From assembly GCA_019116585.1 (NCBI GenBank), contig DXBJ01000034.1, positions 1 through 41,294 of the forward strand: DNA of 41,294 nt. The letters are read 5' to 3'. Positions 23,193-31,333 of the stretch are shown piece by piece. Within the stretch, counting starts at the first letter, position 1, and each line of letters begins with the position of its first letter. Both the position numbers and the translations under genes were made by a program. The stretch comes from Candidatus Faecalibacterium gallistercoris. Lineage in GTDB: Bacteria; Bacillota; Clostridia; Oscillospirales; Ruminococcaceae. Below the pieces are notes generated by a model. It did no database searches. It worked only from the letters and a program-made list of their open reading frames with translations, and was not told the DNA's origin.

Positions 23193-25105
23193 GCAGCGTA
23201 GGCAGCAGCCTGCTCGCCTGCGATGCGGCCAAACACCACGAAGTCGGCCACGGCGTTGCCGCCCAGGCGGTTGCCGCCGTGGACGCCGCCGGTCACCTCA
23301 CCCGCTGCGTACAGGCCGTCGATCACGGTGCCGTCGCCGGCCAGGACCTGGGTCTGGGGGTTGATGGTCAGGCCGCCCATGGTGTGGTGGATGCCTGCGG
23401 TGACCTTGATGGCGTAGTAGGGCGCGGTGTCCAGGGGGTTGGCGAAGCTGGTGCGGCCAAACTCCTCGTCCACGCCGGCGGCCACGGCCGCGTTCCACTT
23501 GTCCATGGTGGCGGCAAAGGCGGCGGCGTCCACGCCCATGGCCTCGGCCAGCTCCTCATAGGTCTCGCCGGTCACGGTGTAGCCGTTGTTGATGTAGCCC
23601 TGGATGACGCTGGATGCGTCGGCCATGGCCTGGTCGATGACCAGCCAGCTGTAGCTGCCGGTCTGGGCGATCTCGGCGGCCGAGACCACGTCGCGGGTGC
23701 CCACCTCGTCGGTGAAGCGGTTGCCCTCGGCGTTGACCAGGATGGCGCCGTCGCCGCGCAGGCCCTCGGTGATCAGGGCGGCGGTGTTGGCCTCCACGGT
23801 GGGGTGGATCTGGATCTGGTCCATGTCCACGGTGCCCGCGCCGATGGCCACGGCCATGTCGATGCCCTGGCCCTGGGCGCCGGGGGCGTTGGTGGTCATG
23901 AAGCCGGCCAGATCAGGCTTGTACTCCACCACCATGTCCAGGTTGGCGCCAAAGCCGCCGGTGGCCAGGATGACGGCCTTGGCGTTGACGGTGACGGCCG
24001 CGCCGTTCTTGTCGGTGGCGGCGATGCCCACGGCGGCGCCGTTGGCATCGGTCAGGATCTCGTTGGCGGTGGTGTTCATGATGAACTCGACGCCCAGCTC
24101 CTCACACTTGGCCTGGAGCAGGGGGATCATGTAGCTGCCCACCGAGATGGTCTTGCCCTCGCTGTCCACAGGGCGGTGGATGCGCTTGACCGAAGCGCCG
24201 CCAAAGCTGGAAACGCTGGTCAGCTCGATGCCCTGCTCGCTCAGCCAGGCGATGGCGTCGGCCGAGTTGGAGCACAGGGCCTCCACCAGGGCGGGGTCGT
24301 TGGTGCCGTGGCCGCCGATCAGGGTGTCCAGCTCCATCAGCTCCACCGAGTCAAAGTAGCCCACGGGGTTGGCCTGGTACTCGGCCCACTGCCCGGCCAC
24401 GGTGTCGGCCAGGGCGGTGATGGCCTCGTTGTCGGCCCACTCGCTGGCGGCGGTCTCCAGGGTCTTTTCGACGCCGGCAGACTCGGCAAACTCGTTCTCG
24501 TCCTGGGCGGGGGTCTTGGCGGCGTTCATGCCGCCGGTGGAGCGGACCGAGTTGCCGCCCACCATAGCCTGGCTCTCGACGATGACCACGTTCTTGCCCT
24601 CGTTGGCGGCGGCGATGGCGGCGGTCATGCCTGCGCCGCCCGCGCCCACGATGACGATGTCGGTATCCACCACGCGGTCCTCAGCGGCGGCGGCGTCCCC
24701 GCTGCCGGTGAAGTCGGCCGCATCCAGGCCGGCGGCGGCCAGAGCGGCGGCCAGGGCCTCGTTGACGGCGTTGGAGGTGATGGTGGCGCCCGAGACCACG
24801 TCGATGGCGCCCTTGTTGCCCGAGACGATCTCCTCGGGCGCGTTCTCGACGATCACCGAGCCGATGCCCTCGGTCTCGCTGTCGCCCACGATCTCACAGC
24901 CGGTGATGACGCCGTCGGTCAGGGTGATGGTGACGGACACCTCGCCCATGCCGGTGGCGGTGCCGGTGAACTCGCCCGACACGCCCCCCGCAGCGTCCCC
25001 GGAGCCGGCCGAAGCCGCCGTGGAAGAGGAGCTGCCCCCGCCGCAGGCGGTCAGGCCAAAGGCCATGACGGCTGCCAGCGCGAGCGCTGCAATGCGTTTT
25101 CTCAT
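23189..25105 (-). CDS. Flavinylated FAD-dependent reductase lipoprotein (fumarate/urocanate reductase-like)
   Basis: A 638-residue exported flavoprotein. The start at 25105 yields a lipoprotein signal (KRIAALALAAVMAFGLTAC, lipobox LTAC) with AAAGGAAG 7 nt upstream; the longer frame from 25213 does not. An FMN-binding domain follows (about residues 50-135) with SGATITSNAV, the threonine to which FMN is covalently attached by ApbE. Then comes a fumarate reductase-type FAD domain with DTDIVIVGAGGAGMTAAIA, HHTMGGLTINP and GEVTGGVHGGNRLGG. Proteins of this build reduce acceptors such as fumarate or urocanate outside the membrane, as part of flavin-based extracellular electron transfer. The acceptor here is not known. 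Confidence 0.93.
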   Translation of the reverse strand: MRKRIAALALAAVMAFGLTACGGGSSSSTAASAGSGDAAGGVSGEFTGTATGMGEVSVTITLTDGVITGCEIVGDSETEGIGSVIVENAPEEIVSGNKGAIDVVSGATITSNAVNEALAAALAAAGLDAADFTGSGDAAAAEDRVVDTDIVIVGAGGAGMTAAIAAANEGKNVVIVESQAMVGGNSVRSTGGMNAAKTPAQDENEFAESAGVEKTLETAASEWADNEAITALADTVAGQWAEYQANPVGYFDSVELMELDTLIGGHGTNDPALVEALCSNSADAIAWLSEQGIELTSVSSFGGASVKRIHRPVDSEGKTISVGSYMIPLLQAKCEELGVEFIMNTTANEILTDANGAAVGIAATDKNGAAVTVNAKAVILATGGFGANLDMVVEYKPDLAGFMTTNAPGAQGQGIDMAVAIGAGTVDMDQIQIHPTVEANTAALITEGLRGDGAILVNAEGNRFTDEVGTRDVVSAAEIAQTGSYSWLVIDQAMADASSVIQGYINNGYTVTGETYEELAEAMGVDAAAFAATMDKWNAAVAAGVDEEFGRTSFANPLDTAPYYAIKVTAGIHHTMGGLTINPQTQVLAGDGTVIDGLYAAGEVTGGVHGGNRLGGNAVADFVVFGRIAGEQAAAYAA

Positions 25106-25177
25106 GATGTTTCTTCCTTTCTTCGTTACCTGGTTGCCTGGTGCAGCAACGCCCGTCGGCCGGGCGTACCTGTATCC

Positions 25178-25206
25178 AGTGTACCGGATCGTTATCTGCT
25201 TGTCAA
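25178..25206 (-). promoter_or_regulatory. Promoter of the flavoreductase operon
   Basis: Minus strand: TTGACA (25201-25206), 17-nt spacer, TACACT (25178-25183), 72 nt before the gene. Confidence 0.75.
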
Positions 25207-25240
25207 GGTACATTTTTCTTTTGATTCTATTTTGTATCTT

Positions 25241-26440
25241 TTAGGGTTCTTTTTGTGTTTCGGGGGTCTTTGGGTCCGCCGGCTTTACAAACCAGATGCA
25301 GCCGAAACCCGCCGCCGCGGCCCCCAGCGCCACCCAGTGGCGCCCTGCCTCCAGCCCCAGGGCCCCCGCCGCCAGGGGGAACAGCAGGCTGCCCGCGCTC
25401 TGCCCCAGGGCCAAAAAGCCGTAGTTCACCCCTGCGTGGGGCAGGCCGAACAGGTCGGTGGAAAAGGCCGGCAGCACCGCCGACAGCCCCGAATAGCAGA
25501 AGGTCAGCCCCGCGTACACCCACGCCACCGCCCAGCCCCGGGCAAAGGCGAACCCCGCCGACAGCCCCGCCGACGCCGCGAACAGCAGCAGGTCGGTGGG
25601 GCGGCGGCCCAGCCGGTCGCTGAGCAGGGGCATCAGCAGCCGGCCCGCGGTGCTGCCCGCGCTGCCCAGCACCACCGCCCACACCGCCTGCCCTTCGGCC
25701 AGGCCCCGCTGGGCCCCCAGCTGCAGGATGATGGGGCTGAACAGCAGCACCGCCGGGGTGGACAGGCAGACCGCCCCGGCGCACAGCCAGTACTGCCGGG
25801 TGCGCAGCATCCGGGCGGGGGCATAGTCGGGCCCGCCGCCGGCGCCGGGGGCGGGCCGGGCGGAGGCGGGCGGGTCCTGCAAAAGGGCCGCCCCCGCCAG
25901 GCAGACCGGCCCGCTGAGGCCGCCCAGCGCCCCGAACACCCCCCGGACCCCCCACAGCGGGGCCAGGGTGCGGACGAACAGGGCCAGGAACGCCCCCGAC
26001 AGCCCCGCCGCCGCCCCGATCACCCCGGTGGCAAAGCCCTTGCGCCCCTGGTACCACTTCTGTGCGCAGGACTGGATGGCCGGGTAGAGGAAAGCCGTCC
26101 CCAGCCCCGCCGGCAGGCTGAAGGCCAGCGCCAGCGCCCAGCCCGCCCGCTGCGGCAGCAGCACGGCCCCCCACAGTCCGGCCTCCAGCAGCGCCGCGCC
26201 CCACAGGGCCGCGCACCGGGGGCCGCGCCGGTCCTGCAAAAAGCCCCCTGCCACGCACCCGGCGCCGTAGGCGGCGATCAGGACGCTGAACGCCGCGGTG
26301 GCCCCCATCTCCCCCAGGGCGTAGGCCTCCCGCACCGGCTGCTGGAACACCCCCCAGGCCGCCGGCAGCCCCGTCAGCAGCTGGATGCCCGCCCCTGCGG
26401 CCAGGATGGCCCGGGGCCGGGCGGCAGCGTTTTTCTCCAT
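25241..26440 (-). CDS. MFS transporter, OFA (oxalate/formate antiporter)-like
   Basis: A 399-residue membrane protein with about 12 hydrophobic helices. The early motifs (GIQLLTGLPAAWGVFQQPV, and FLQDRRGPRCAAL after helix 2) and the second-half repeat LLSDRLGRRPTDLLL mark the major facilitator superfamily; the N-terminus is like the oxalate/formate antiporter group, which exchanges small organic acids. The substrate cannot be assigned. AAAGGAGG lies 7 nt before the ATG. The gene ends near 25241, just before the promoter of the flavoreductase gene, and is divergent from the hisS-like gene. Confidence 0.88.
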   Translation of the reverse strand: MEKNAAARPRAILAAGAGIQLLTGLPAAWGVFQQPVREAYALGEMGATAAFSVLIAAYGAGCVAGGFLQDRRGPRCAALWGAALLEAGLWGAVLLPQRAGWALALAFSLPAGLGTAFLYPAIQSCAQKWYQGRKGFATGVIGAAAGLSGAFLALFVRTLAPLWGVRGVFGALGGLSGPVCLAGAALLQDPPASARPAPGAGGGPDYAPARMLRTRQYWLCAGAVCLSTPAVLLFSPIILQLGAQRGLAEGQAVWAVVLGSAGSTAGRLLMPLLSDRLGRRPTDLLLFAASAGLSAGFAFARGWAVAWVYAGLTFCYSGLSAVLPAFSTDLFGLPHAGVNYGFLALGQSAGSLLFPLAAGALGLEAGRHWVALGAAAAGFGCIWFVKPADPKTPETQKEP

Positions 26441-26528
26441 GGATGCGCCTCCTTTGCTCTGTCTTTCGTATGCCCTTTAGTATGCCGCGTTTTGCCGGCC
26501 CTGAAACACGGCGTTTCGGCCGCCGCCC

Positions 26529-26558
26529 GGTTGACAAGCCCGCCCTTTCTTTTATATA
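26529..26558 (+). promoter_or_regulatory. Promoter of the hisS-like gene
   Basis: TTGACA (26529-26534), 18-nt spacer, TATAAT (26553-26558), with start about 26565. The promoter for the divergent MFS gene is not clear. Confidence 0.8.
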
Positions 26559-26610
26559 ATGAAGGACACACGCCACCGACATCCACAGATAGAGAGAGGG
26601 AACCATCGTT

Positions 26611-27855
26611 ATGAAGATTCAACCGTTGAAAGGGATGCGGGACCTTCTGCCCGCCGAACAGACCCTGCGGGACTACATCCAGGGCCAGATCCTGGAGGTG
26701 TACCGCGCCGCCGGCTTTGAGCGGATCTCCACCCCCCTGCTGGAGGACCTGGAGAACCTGGACAAGTCCGAGGGCGGCGAGAACCTGAACCTGATCTTTA
26801 AGGTGCTCAAGCGGGGCGACAAGCTCACCGCCGCCCTGGCCGCCGGCCCGGAGGGCCAGCTGGCCGACATGGGCCTGCGCTACGACCTGACCTTGCCCCT
26901 GTCCCGCTACTACGCCGCCAACCGCAGCGCCCTGCCCACCCCCTTCAAGGTCATCCAGACCGACCGCGTGTTCCGGGCCGAGCGCCCCCAGAAGGGCCGC
27001 CTGCGCGAGTTTGTCCAGTGCGACATCGACATCCTGGGGGACGAGAGCCCCAATGCCGAGGTGGAGCTGATCGACGTCACCGCCCGGGCCCTGCTCAAGA
27101 TCGGCTTCGAGGATTTCACCGTCAACATCAACGACCGGCGCATCCTGCGGGGGATGCTGGAGAGCATGGGCTTTGCCCCCGACACCCTGGACTCGGTCTG
27201 CATCACCTTCGACAAGATGGACAAGGTGGGCCCCGAGGGGGTGCGGGCCGAGCTGACCGAAAAGCAGATGCCTCCCGCCGCCGTGGAGGCCCTGGCCGCC
27301 TTCCTGGCCGGGGGGGATATGTCCCTGGAGGCGGTGGCCGCCCGCTGCGCCGACCCCGCCATCGCCGGCGACCTGCAATACGTCCTCAAGACCGTCCGGC
27401 GCCTGGCCGGGGACAAATATAAGGTAGCCTACTGCCCCAGCCTGGTCCGCGGGCAGGGGTACTACACCGGCATGGTGTTCGAGGTGGTCTGCCCCCGGTT
27501 TGCCGGCGCGGTGGCCGGCGGCGGCCGCTACGACAACATGGTGGGCAAGTTCCTGGGCCAGCAGGTGCCGGCGGTGGGCTTTTCCATCGGGTTCGAGCGG
27601 GTGTGCGGCATCCTGCTGGAGCAGGGCTACCAGATCCCCGGCGCCAAGCCCAAGATCGCCCTGCTCTACCCTGCGGGGGCGGACTTTGCCGCCGTGCTGG
27701 CCCAGGCCGAGAGCCTGCGGGCCGGCCACACCGTCACCGTCCTGGCCCAGGGCAAAAAGCTGGGCAAGCAGCTGGCCGGCCTGGAGGCCGCCGGCTTTGC
27801 GGGGGCGGCCTTTGCCGGCAAGGATGAGATCAAATGGTTTGCGAGCCGGGGCTGA
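26611..27855 (+). CDS. hisS: Histidine-tRNA ligase-like protein (eukaryote-like HisRS/HisZ group)
   Basis: A 414-residue class II tRNA-synthetase-like protein. Motif 1 is near the N-terminus (KGMRDLLP...), motif 2 is VFRAERPQKGRLREFVQCDI (about residues 129-148) and the histidine-binding loop reads LVRGQGYYTG (about 279-288). The inner sequence NDRRILRGMLESMG and DKMDKVGPEGV resembles the eukaryote-like bacterial branch rather than the common bacterial form. The usual RGxDYY aspartate is glycine here, and the C-terminal anticodon domain is short, so a HisZ-like regulatory role in histidine biosynthesis remains possible. No other his genes are nearby. It overlaps the next gene by 22 nt. Confidence 0.82.
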   Translation: MKIQPLKGMRDLLPAEQTLRDYIQGQILEVYRAAGFERISTPLLEDLENLDKSEGGENLNLIFKVLKRGDKLTAALAAGPEGQLADMGLRYDLTLPLSRYYAANRSALPTPFKVIQTDRVFRAERPQKGRLREFVQCDIDILGDESPNAEVELIDVTARALLKIGFEDFTVNINDRRILRGMLESMGFAPDTLDSVCITFDKMDKVGPEGVRAELTEKQMPPAAVEALAAFLAGGDMSLEAVAARCADPAIAGDLQYVLKTVRRLAGDKYKVAYCPSLVRGQGYYTGMVFEVVCPRFAGAVAGGGRYDNMVGKFLGQQVPAVGFSIGFERVCGILLEQGYQIPGAKPKIALLYPAGADFAAVLAQAESLRAGHTVTVLAQGKKLGKQLAGLEAAGFAGAAFAGKDEIKWFASRG

Positions 27856-28463
27856 CCCCCTGCGCCCGGCCGCTGGTGCTGGCCCTGCAGGGCAGCATGG
27901 CGGTGGGCAAGACCAGCGCCGCCCGCTGGCTGGCCGCCCATGACCCGGCCCTCCACGTCTGCCTGGAGGACAACGCCGCCGTCCTGGCCGAGGTGCGCCG
28001 GCGGGGCCTGGACAAGACCCGCCTGCCCGACTACCTGGCCATCCAGCGCCTGTGGATCGGGCAGGAGGTCCGCCGCTGGCAGGCCGCCCAGGCGTACCCC
28101 TGCACCGTCCTGGACTTTGGCGCGGAGGAGATCGAGTTTTACGCCCTCCACTACCCCCGCACCATCGGCCGGGACTGGCCGGTGGAGGAGCTGCTGGCCC
28201 CCGAGCTGGCCGCCCTGCGGCAGTGCATGCCCCGGCGCATCCTCTTTCTGGACGCGCCGGACCCGGTGCTGCGCCGCCGCAAAGAGGGGGACGCCACACG
28301 GGACCGGGGCTTTTTCGAGCATTCCCTCACCGCCCTGCTGCCCCTCAAGCGGGCCTGGTTTGCCCAAAAGGACAACGTGGACGTCCTGGACACCGTCCGC
28401 CTGACCCCGGACGAGACCGGCGCCGCCGTTCTGGACTGGACCGTCCGGCAGCGCCGGGCGTAA
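27834..28463 (+). CDS. P-loop kinase-like protein
   Basis: A 209-residue AAA/nucleoside-kinase-like protein with Walker A GSMAVGKTS (about residues 20-28) and a LID-like arginine group (LRRRKEGDATRDRGF). The fold resembles small deoxynucleoside or nucleotide kinases, but the substrate is unknown. The start overlaps the synthetase gene by 22 nt with AAGGA upstream, so the pair are co-translated. GC-rich, no membrane segment. Confidence 0.8.
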   Translation: MVCEPGLTPCARPLVLALQGSMAVGKTSAARWLAAHDPALHVCLEDNAAVLAEVRRRGLDKTRLPDYLAIQRLWIGQEVRRWQAAQAYPCTVLDFGAEEIEFYALHYPRTIGRDWPVEELLAPELAALRQCMPRRILFLDAPDPVLRRRKEGDATRDRGFFEHSLTALLPLKRAWFAQKDNVDVLDTVRLTPDETGAAVLDWTVRQRRA

Positions 28464-28486
28464 CAGTAACGCCCCCAAATAAAAAC

Positions 28487-28536
28487 CGAGCCGCCTCCCA
28501 GTGTTTGCCGGGAAGCGGCTCGCTTTCTGTTTTTTA
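28487..28536 (+). terminator. Bidirectional terminator between the kinase and ribU genes
   Basis: Arms CGAGCCGCCTCCC and GGGAAGCGGCTCG (one mismatch) with TTTTTT to the right and AAAAA to the left, so it can serve both convergent genes. Confidence 0.85.
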
Positions 28537-28550
28537 TGGACGAAGTTCCC

Positions 28551-29183
28551 TCACCGCCGGCCGTGCAGGATGGGGGACAGGGGCTTGTAGATCAGCATGC
28601 ACAGCGCCGCGTCCAGCAGGCCCTTGGCCAGGGTCCAGGGCATATTGAAGATGACCAGGCACTCCAGCAGGCCGCCGGCCGAGGGCAGGATGGCCTGGTA
28701 CATCCCGATGATGGTTTCCAGGGGCATCCCGTAGATGACCACATAGGCCGGGTAGGTCAGGAAGTAGTTCAGGGGCACGCTGATGATGGCCATGGCCACC
28801 GCGCCCAGCACCGCGCCCAGCACGGCGGTGCGGCGGCTCTTATTGCGCTGGTAGACAAAGCCTGCCACCCAGGCGAACACCGCGCCGAACAAAAAGTTGC
28901 ACAGCTCGCCCACGCCGTTGGTGGAGCTGGCCAGCAGCAGGTGGATCAGGTTCTTGATGAGGCTGATCAGGACGCCGTACATCGGCCCCAGGGCGAAAGC
29001 GCCCAGCAGCTCGGGCAGGTCGGAAAAGTCCATCTTGACGAAGGACGGCATAATCATGGGGATGGGGAAATCCAGGAACATCAGCACGAAGGCCACCGCC
29101 GACAGCATGGCGGTGACGGTCAGTTTGCGCACCTGGTCGCGCCCGCCGGTGCGGACGGCTTTTGCTTCACTGTTTGCTTGCAT
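28551..29183 (-). CDS. ribU: ECF transporter riboflavin-binding S component (RibU-like)
   Basis: A 210-residue membrane protein with about six helices. The first helix and the loop after it (LTVTAMLSAVAFVLMFLDFP, then PSFVKMDFSDLPELLGAFA) match RibU-type substrate-binding subunits of energy-coupling factor transporters, which take up riboflavin with the shared EcfAA'T module (not in this window). The FMN riboswitch just upstream supports riboflavin as substrate. I chose the ATG at 29183, 8 nt after GGGAGG; an ATG at 29189 is too close to that site. Confidence 0.92.
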   Translation of the reverse strand: MQANSEAKAVRTGGRDQVRKLTVTAMLSAVAFVLMFLDFPIPMIMPSFVKMDFSDLPELLGAFALGPMYGVLISLIKNLIHLLLASSTNGVGELCNFLFGAVFAWVAGFVYQRNKSRRTAVLGAVLGAVAMAIISVPLNYFLTYPAYVVIYGMPLETIIGMYQAILPSAGGLLECLVIFNMPWTLAKGLLDAALCMLIYKPLSPILHGRR

Positions 29184-29270
29184 GGTCATTACCTCCCGGG
29201 GAGCTTTTGGCCCCCATCAAAAAAATGGTGTAAATGGTGCGGAAAGCTCTTTTCACCCGGAGACAAACAG

Positions 29271-29310
29271 AAAAACGCCCTGCCGCATCAAAAACCATGC
29301 AACAGGGCGC
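29271..29310 (-). terminator. Riboswitch-controlled terminator before ribU
   Basis: Minus strand: GCGCCCTG (from 29310), loop, CAGGGCG, then TTTTT. It lies between the FMN aptamer and the gene, so ligand binding probably favours it. Confidence 0.8.
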
Positions 29311-29333
29311 AACGATACAAAACGATCTGTCCG

Positions 29334-29446
29334 TCGTCTCTTCCATCCAGACTATACTGTCGGCCCCGGAGTCTCACCGGGTCAGCACCCTTGCGGGTGG
29401 TCGCGGGCTATACCGCCGGTGGGGAATCTCACCCCGCCCTGAAACG
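29334..29446 (-). promoter_or_regulatory. FMN riboswitch (RFN element)
   Basis: The minus strand carries the conserved RFN core: TTTCAGGGCGGGGTGAGATT, CCCCACCGGCGGT, AGCCCGCGA, CCGGTGAGACTCCGG, CCGACAGTATAGTC and GGATGGAAGAGAC. It binds FMN and lowers expression of the downstream riboflavin transporter, using the terminator at 29271-29310. Confidence 0.96.
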
Positions 29447-29516
29447 AACTTTCGTACCACCAGTATAGCAGATTTGCGCCAAAATGCAAGAGGCAAAATG
29501 GAACGCCCCCCGCCGA

Positions 29517-29545
29517 TTGCCAGCGGGGCGGTTCTGTGGTACAAT
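29517..29545 (+). promoter_or_regulatory. Promoter of the MscS gene
   Basis: TTGCCA (29517-29522), 17-nt spacer, TACAAT (29540-29545), 36 nt before the start codon. Confidence 0.7.
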
Positions 29546-29581
29546 GGGGCGGACCTACATCACCCAAAAAGGAGTAACGCC

Positions 29582-30682
29582 ATGCTGTTTGCGATCCAGG
29601 ACCTGCAATTCACCCTCGGGAGCCTGCTGCTGGAGGGCTATCCCGCCTTCGGGGCCCGGTGCGCCTGCGCGGGGCTGCTGCTGGCGGCGGGGCTGCTGCT
29701 GCGCCGCTGGCTGCAAAAGTGGCTGTTCCCCCACCTGGCCCGGCTCCCCCTGCCCTCCCACGCGGTGGGCATCCTGGTGGGCAGCTTTGCCCGGCCCGCC
29801 GCCCAGTTCGCGGCGCTGACCGGGCTGTACCTGGCCCTGGCCTCCCTGCCCTGGGCGGCCGCGGCGGCAAGGCCGTTCCTGCTCAAGCTGTACCGCGTCG
29901 CGGTCATCCTGCTGCTGAGCTGGGGGCTGTACGGCGCATCCGAGCTGACCGGCCTGCTGCTGGCCGGGGCCCGCGAGGAGGTGCGCACCAACAAGACCCT
30001 GCGCAGCGTGCTGGTCAAGGTGTACAAAGTGGTGGTGATCGTTTTGGGCGGCCTGATGGCGGCCCAGGAGCTGGGCCTGCCGGTCACCGGCATCCTCACC
30101 AGCGCCGGGCTGGTGGGCCTGACCCTCTCCCTGGCCGCCCAGGACACCGCCAGCAACCTCTTTGCCGGGATGATGATCCTGGTGGAGCGGCCCTTCCAGA
30201 TCGGGGACTGGGTGGTGATCGGCAGCGTGGAGGGCAGCGTGGAGGACATCACCTTCCGCTCCACCAAGGTGCGCGCCCTGGACAACTCCCTTTACATCCT
30301 GACCAACAGCGACGTCTGCGCCGCCACCATCAACAACGGCACCCAGCGCACCAAGCGGCTGTACCGCTTCACCCTGGGGGTGGAGTACGGGGCCACCCGC
30401 GCCCAGCTGGAAAAACTGACCGCCGACCTGCGGGCCATGCTGGCCGCCAGCCCCCACACCTACGAGGACTCGGTGGTGGTGGAGGTGAGCGGGTTCGGCG
30501 CGTCCAGCATCGACCTGCTGGTGTCGGCCTATGTGCGCACCCCCGACGCCAACACCTTTTACCGGATGCGCAACGATCTGAACCTGGACCTGATGGACAT
30601 CGTCCGGGCCGACGGGCTGGACTTCGCCTTCCCGTCCACCAGCGTGTATATCAAGGACGGCGCGGCCGAAACTAAGAAGTAA
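29582..30682 (+). CDS. MscS-family mechanosensitive channel
   Basis: A 366-residue protein. Several N-terminal hydrophobic helices lead to the pore-lining helix and start of the beta domain (GILTSAGLVGLTLSLAAQDT, then NLFAGMMILVERPFQIGDWV), which is the MscS signature. The soluble C-terminal domain (about residues 200-366) contains VEDITFRSTKVRALDN. It opens under membrane tension to release solutes. AAGGAG is 7 nt before the chosen ATG at 29582, which is preceded by its own promoter. It precedes the CYTH gene by 23 nt, so they are likely co-transcribed. Confidence 0.92.
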   Translation: MLFAIQDLQFTLGSLLLEGYPAFGARCACAGLLLAAGLLLRRWLQKWLFPHLARLPLPSHAVGILVGSFARPAAQFAALTGLYLALASLPWAAAAARPFLLKLYRVAVILLLSWGLYGASELTGLLLAGAREEVRTNKTLRSVLVKVYKVVVIVLGGLMAAQELGLPVTGILTSAGLVGLTLSLAAQDTASNLFAGMMILVERPFQIGDWVVIGSVEGSVEDITFRSTKVRALDNSLYILTNSDVCAATINNGTQRTKRLYRFTLGVEYGATRAQLEKLTADLRAMLAASPHTYEDSVVVEVSGFGASSIDLLVSAYVRTPDANTFYRMRNDLNLDLMDIVRADGLDFAFPSTSVYIKDGAAETKK

Positions 30683-30705
30683 AAAACCAAGGAGGTTTTG
30701 CTGCC

Positions 30706-31191
30706 ATGGAGATCGAACGCAAATGGCTTGTGGAGGGCTGGCCCGCCGGGCTGCCCCTGGTGGAAGAGTATACCATGCGGCAGGGCTACATCAGCGTGCG
30801 GCCCACCGTCCGCATCCGGGAGGAGGCCAAAACCGGCGGCCCCACCGCCTGGGTGCTCTGCTTCAAGTCCGCCGGGGGGCTGGCCCGGGAGGAGATCGAG
30901 CGCCCCATCGACCAGGCCCTCTTCGACGGCCTGGCCGCCAAGATCATCGCCAAGCCCCTGATCGAAAAAGTCCGCCGCACCTACCTGCTGCCCGACGGCT
31001 GCCAGCTGGAGGTCAACCATGTGGACGCGGGCCAGCCCGGCGCGTTCTGGTACGCCGAGATCGAATACCCCACCGTGGAGGCCGCCCGGGCCTGGGCCCC
31101 CTCCACCCCCGCCCTGGCGGGCTACCTGGCCTGCGAGGTGACCGGCCAGCCCGGCCAGAGCATGGGCGCCTACTGGGAAAAGACCCGCTGA
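30706..31191 (+). CDS. CYTH-domain protein (triphosphate-binding)
   Basis: A 161-residue protein opening with EIERKWLV, the EXEXK metal- and phosphate-binding motif of the CYTH superfamily (adenylate cyclase CyaB, thiamine triphosphatase, inorganic triphosphatase). Further acidic and basic strands (VRIREE, KVRRTYLLP, AEIEYP) fit the eight-strand tunnel fold. Bacterial single-domain members are often inorganic triphosphatases, but the substrate is not settled. AAGGAGG lies 10 nt before the ATG, and a GC-rich terminator follows at 31206-31240. Confidence 0.9.
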   Translation: MEIERKWLVEGWPAGLPLVEEYTMRQGYISVRPTVRIREEAKTGGPTAWVLCFKSAGGLAREEIERPIDQALFDGLAAKIIAKPLIEKVRRTYLLPDGCQLEVNHVDAGQPGAFWYAEIEYPTVEAARAWAPSTPALAGYLACEVTGQPGQSMGAYWEKTR

Positions 31192-31202
31192 CCGCCCCCC
31201 TG

Positions 31203-31245
31203 CCCCGCCTGCACGCGCTTTGCGTCCGGGCGGGGCGCGCTTTTT
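31203..31245 (+). terminator. Terminator after the CYTH gene
   Basis: CCCCGCC ... GGGCGGGG around a loop, followed shortly by CTTTTTG. Confidence 0.75.
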
Positions 31246-31333
31246 GCCCTCTGCCGCTGGAAAGGCCCGTCCAAGTGTGGTACAATAGGCCCACCGTCAT
31301 TCCACCTTCCCCACCCGAAAGGAGCTGGCCGCT

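Noticed and set aside
23279-26614. Very long plus-strand open frame (1111 codons) opposite the flavoreductase and MFS genes
   Set aside because: It is an antisense shadow produced by high GC codon bias; composition is G/H/V-rich, and the minus-strand genes have clear domains.
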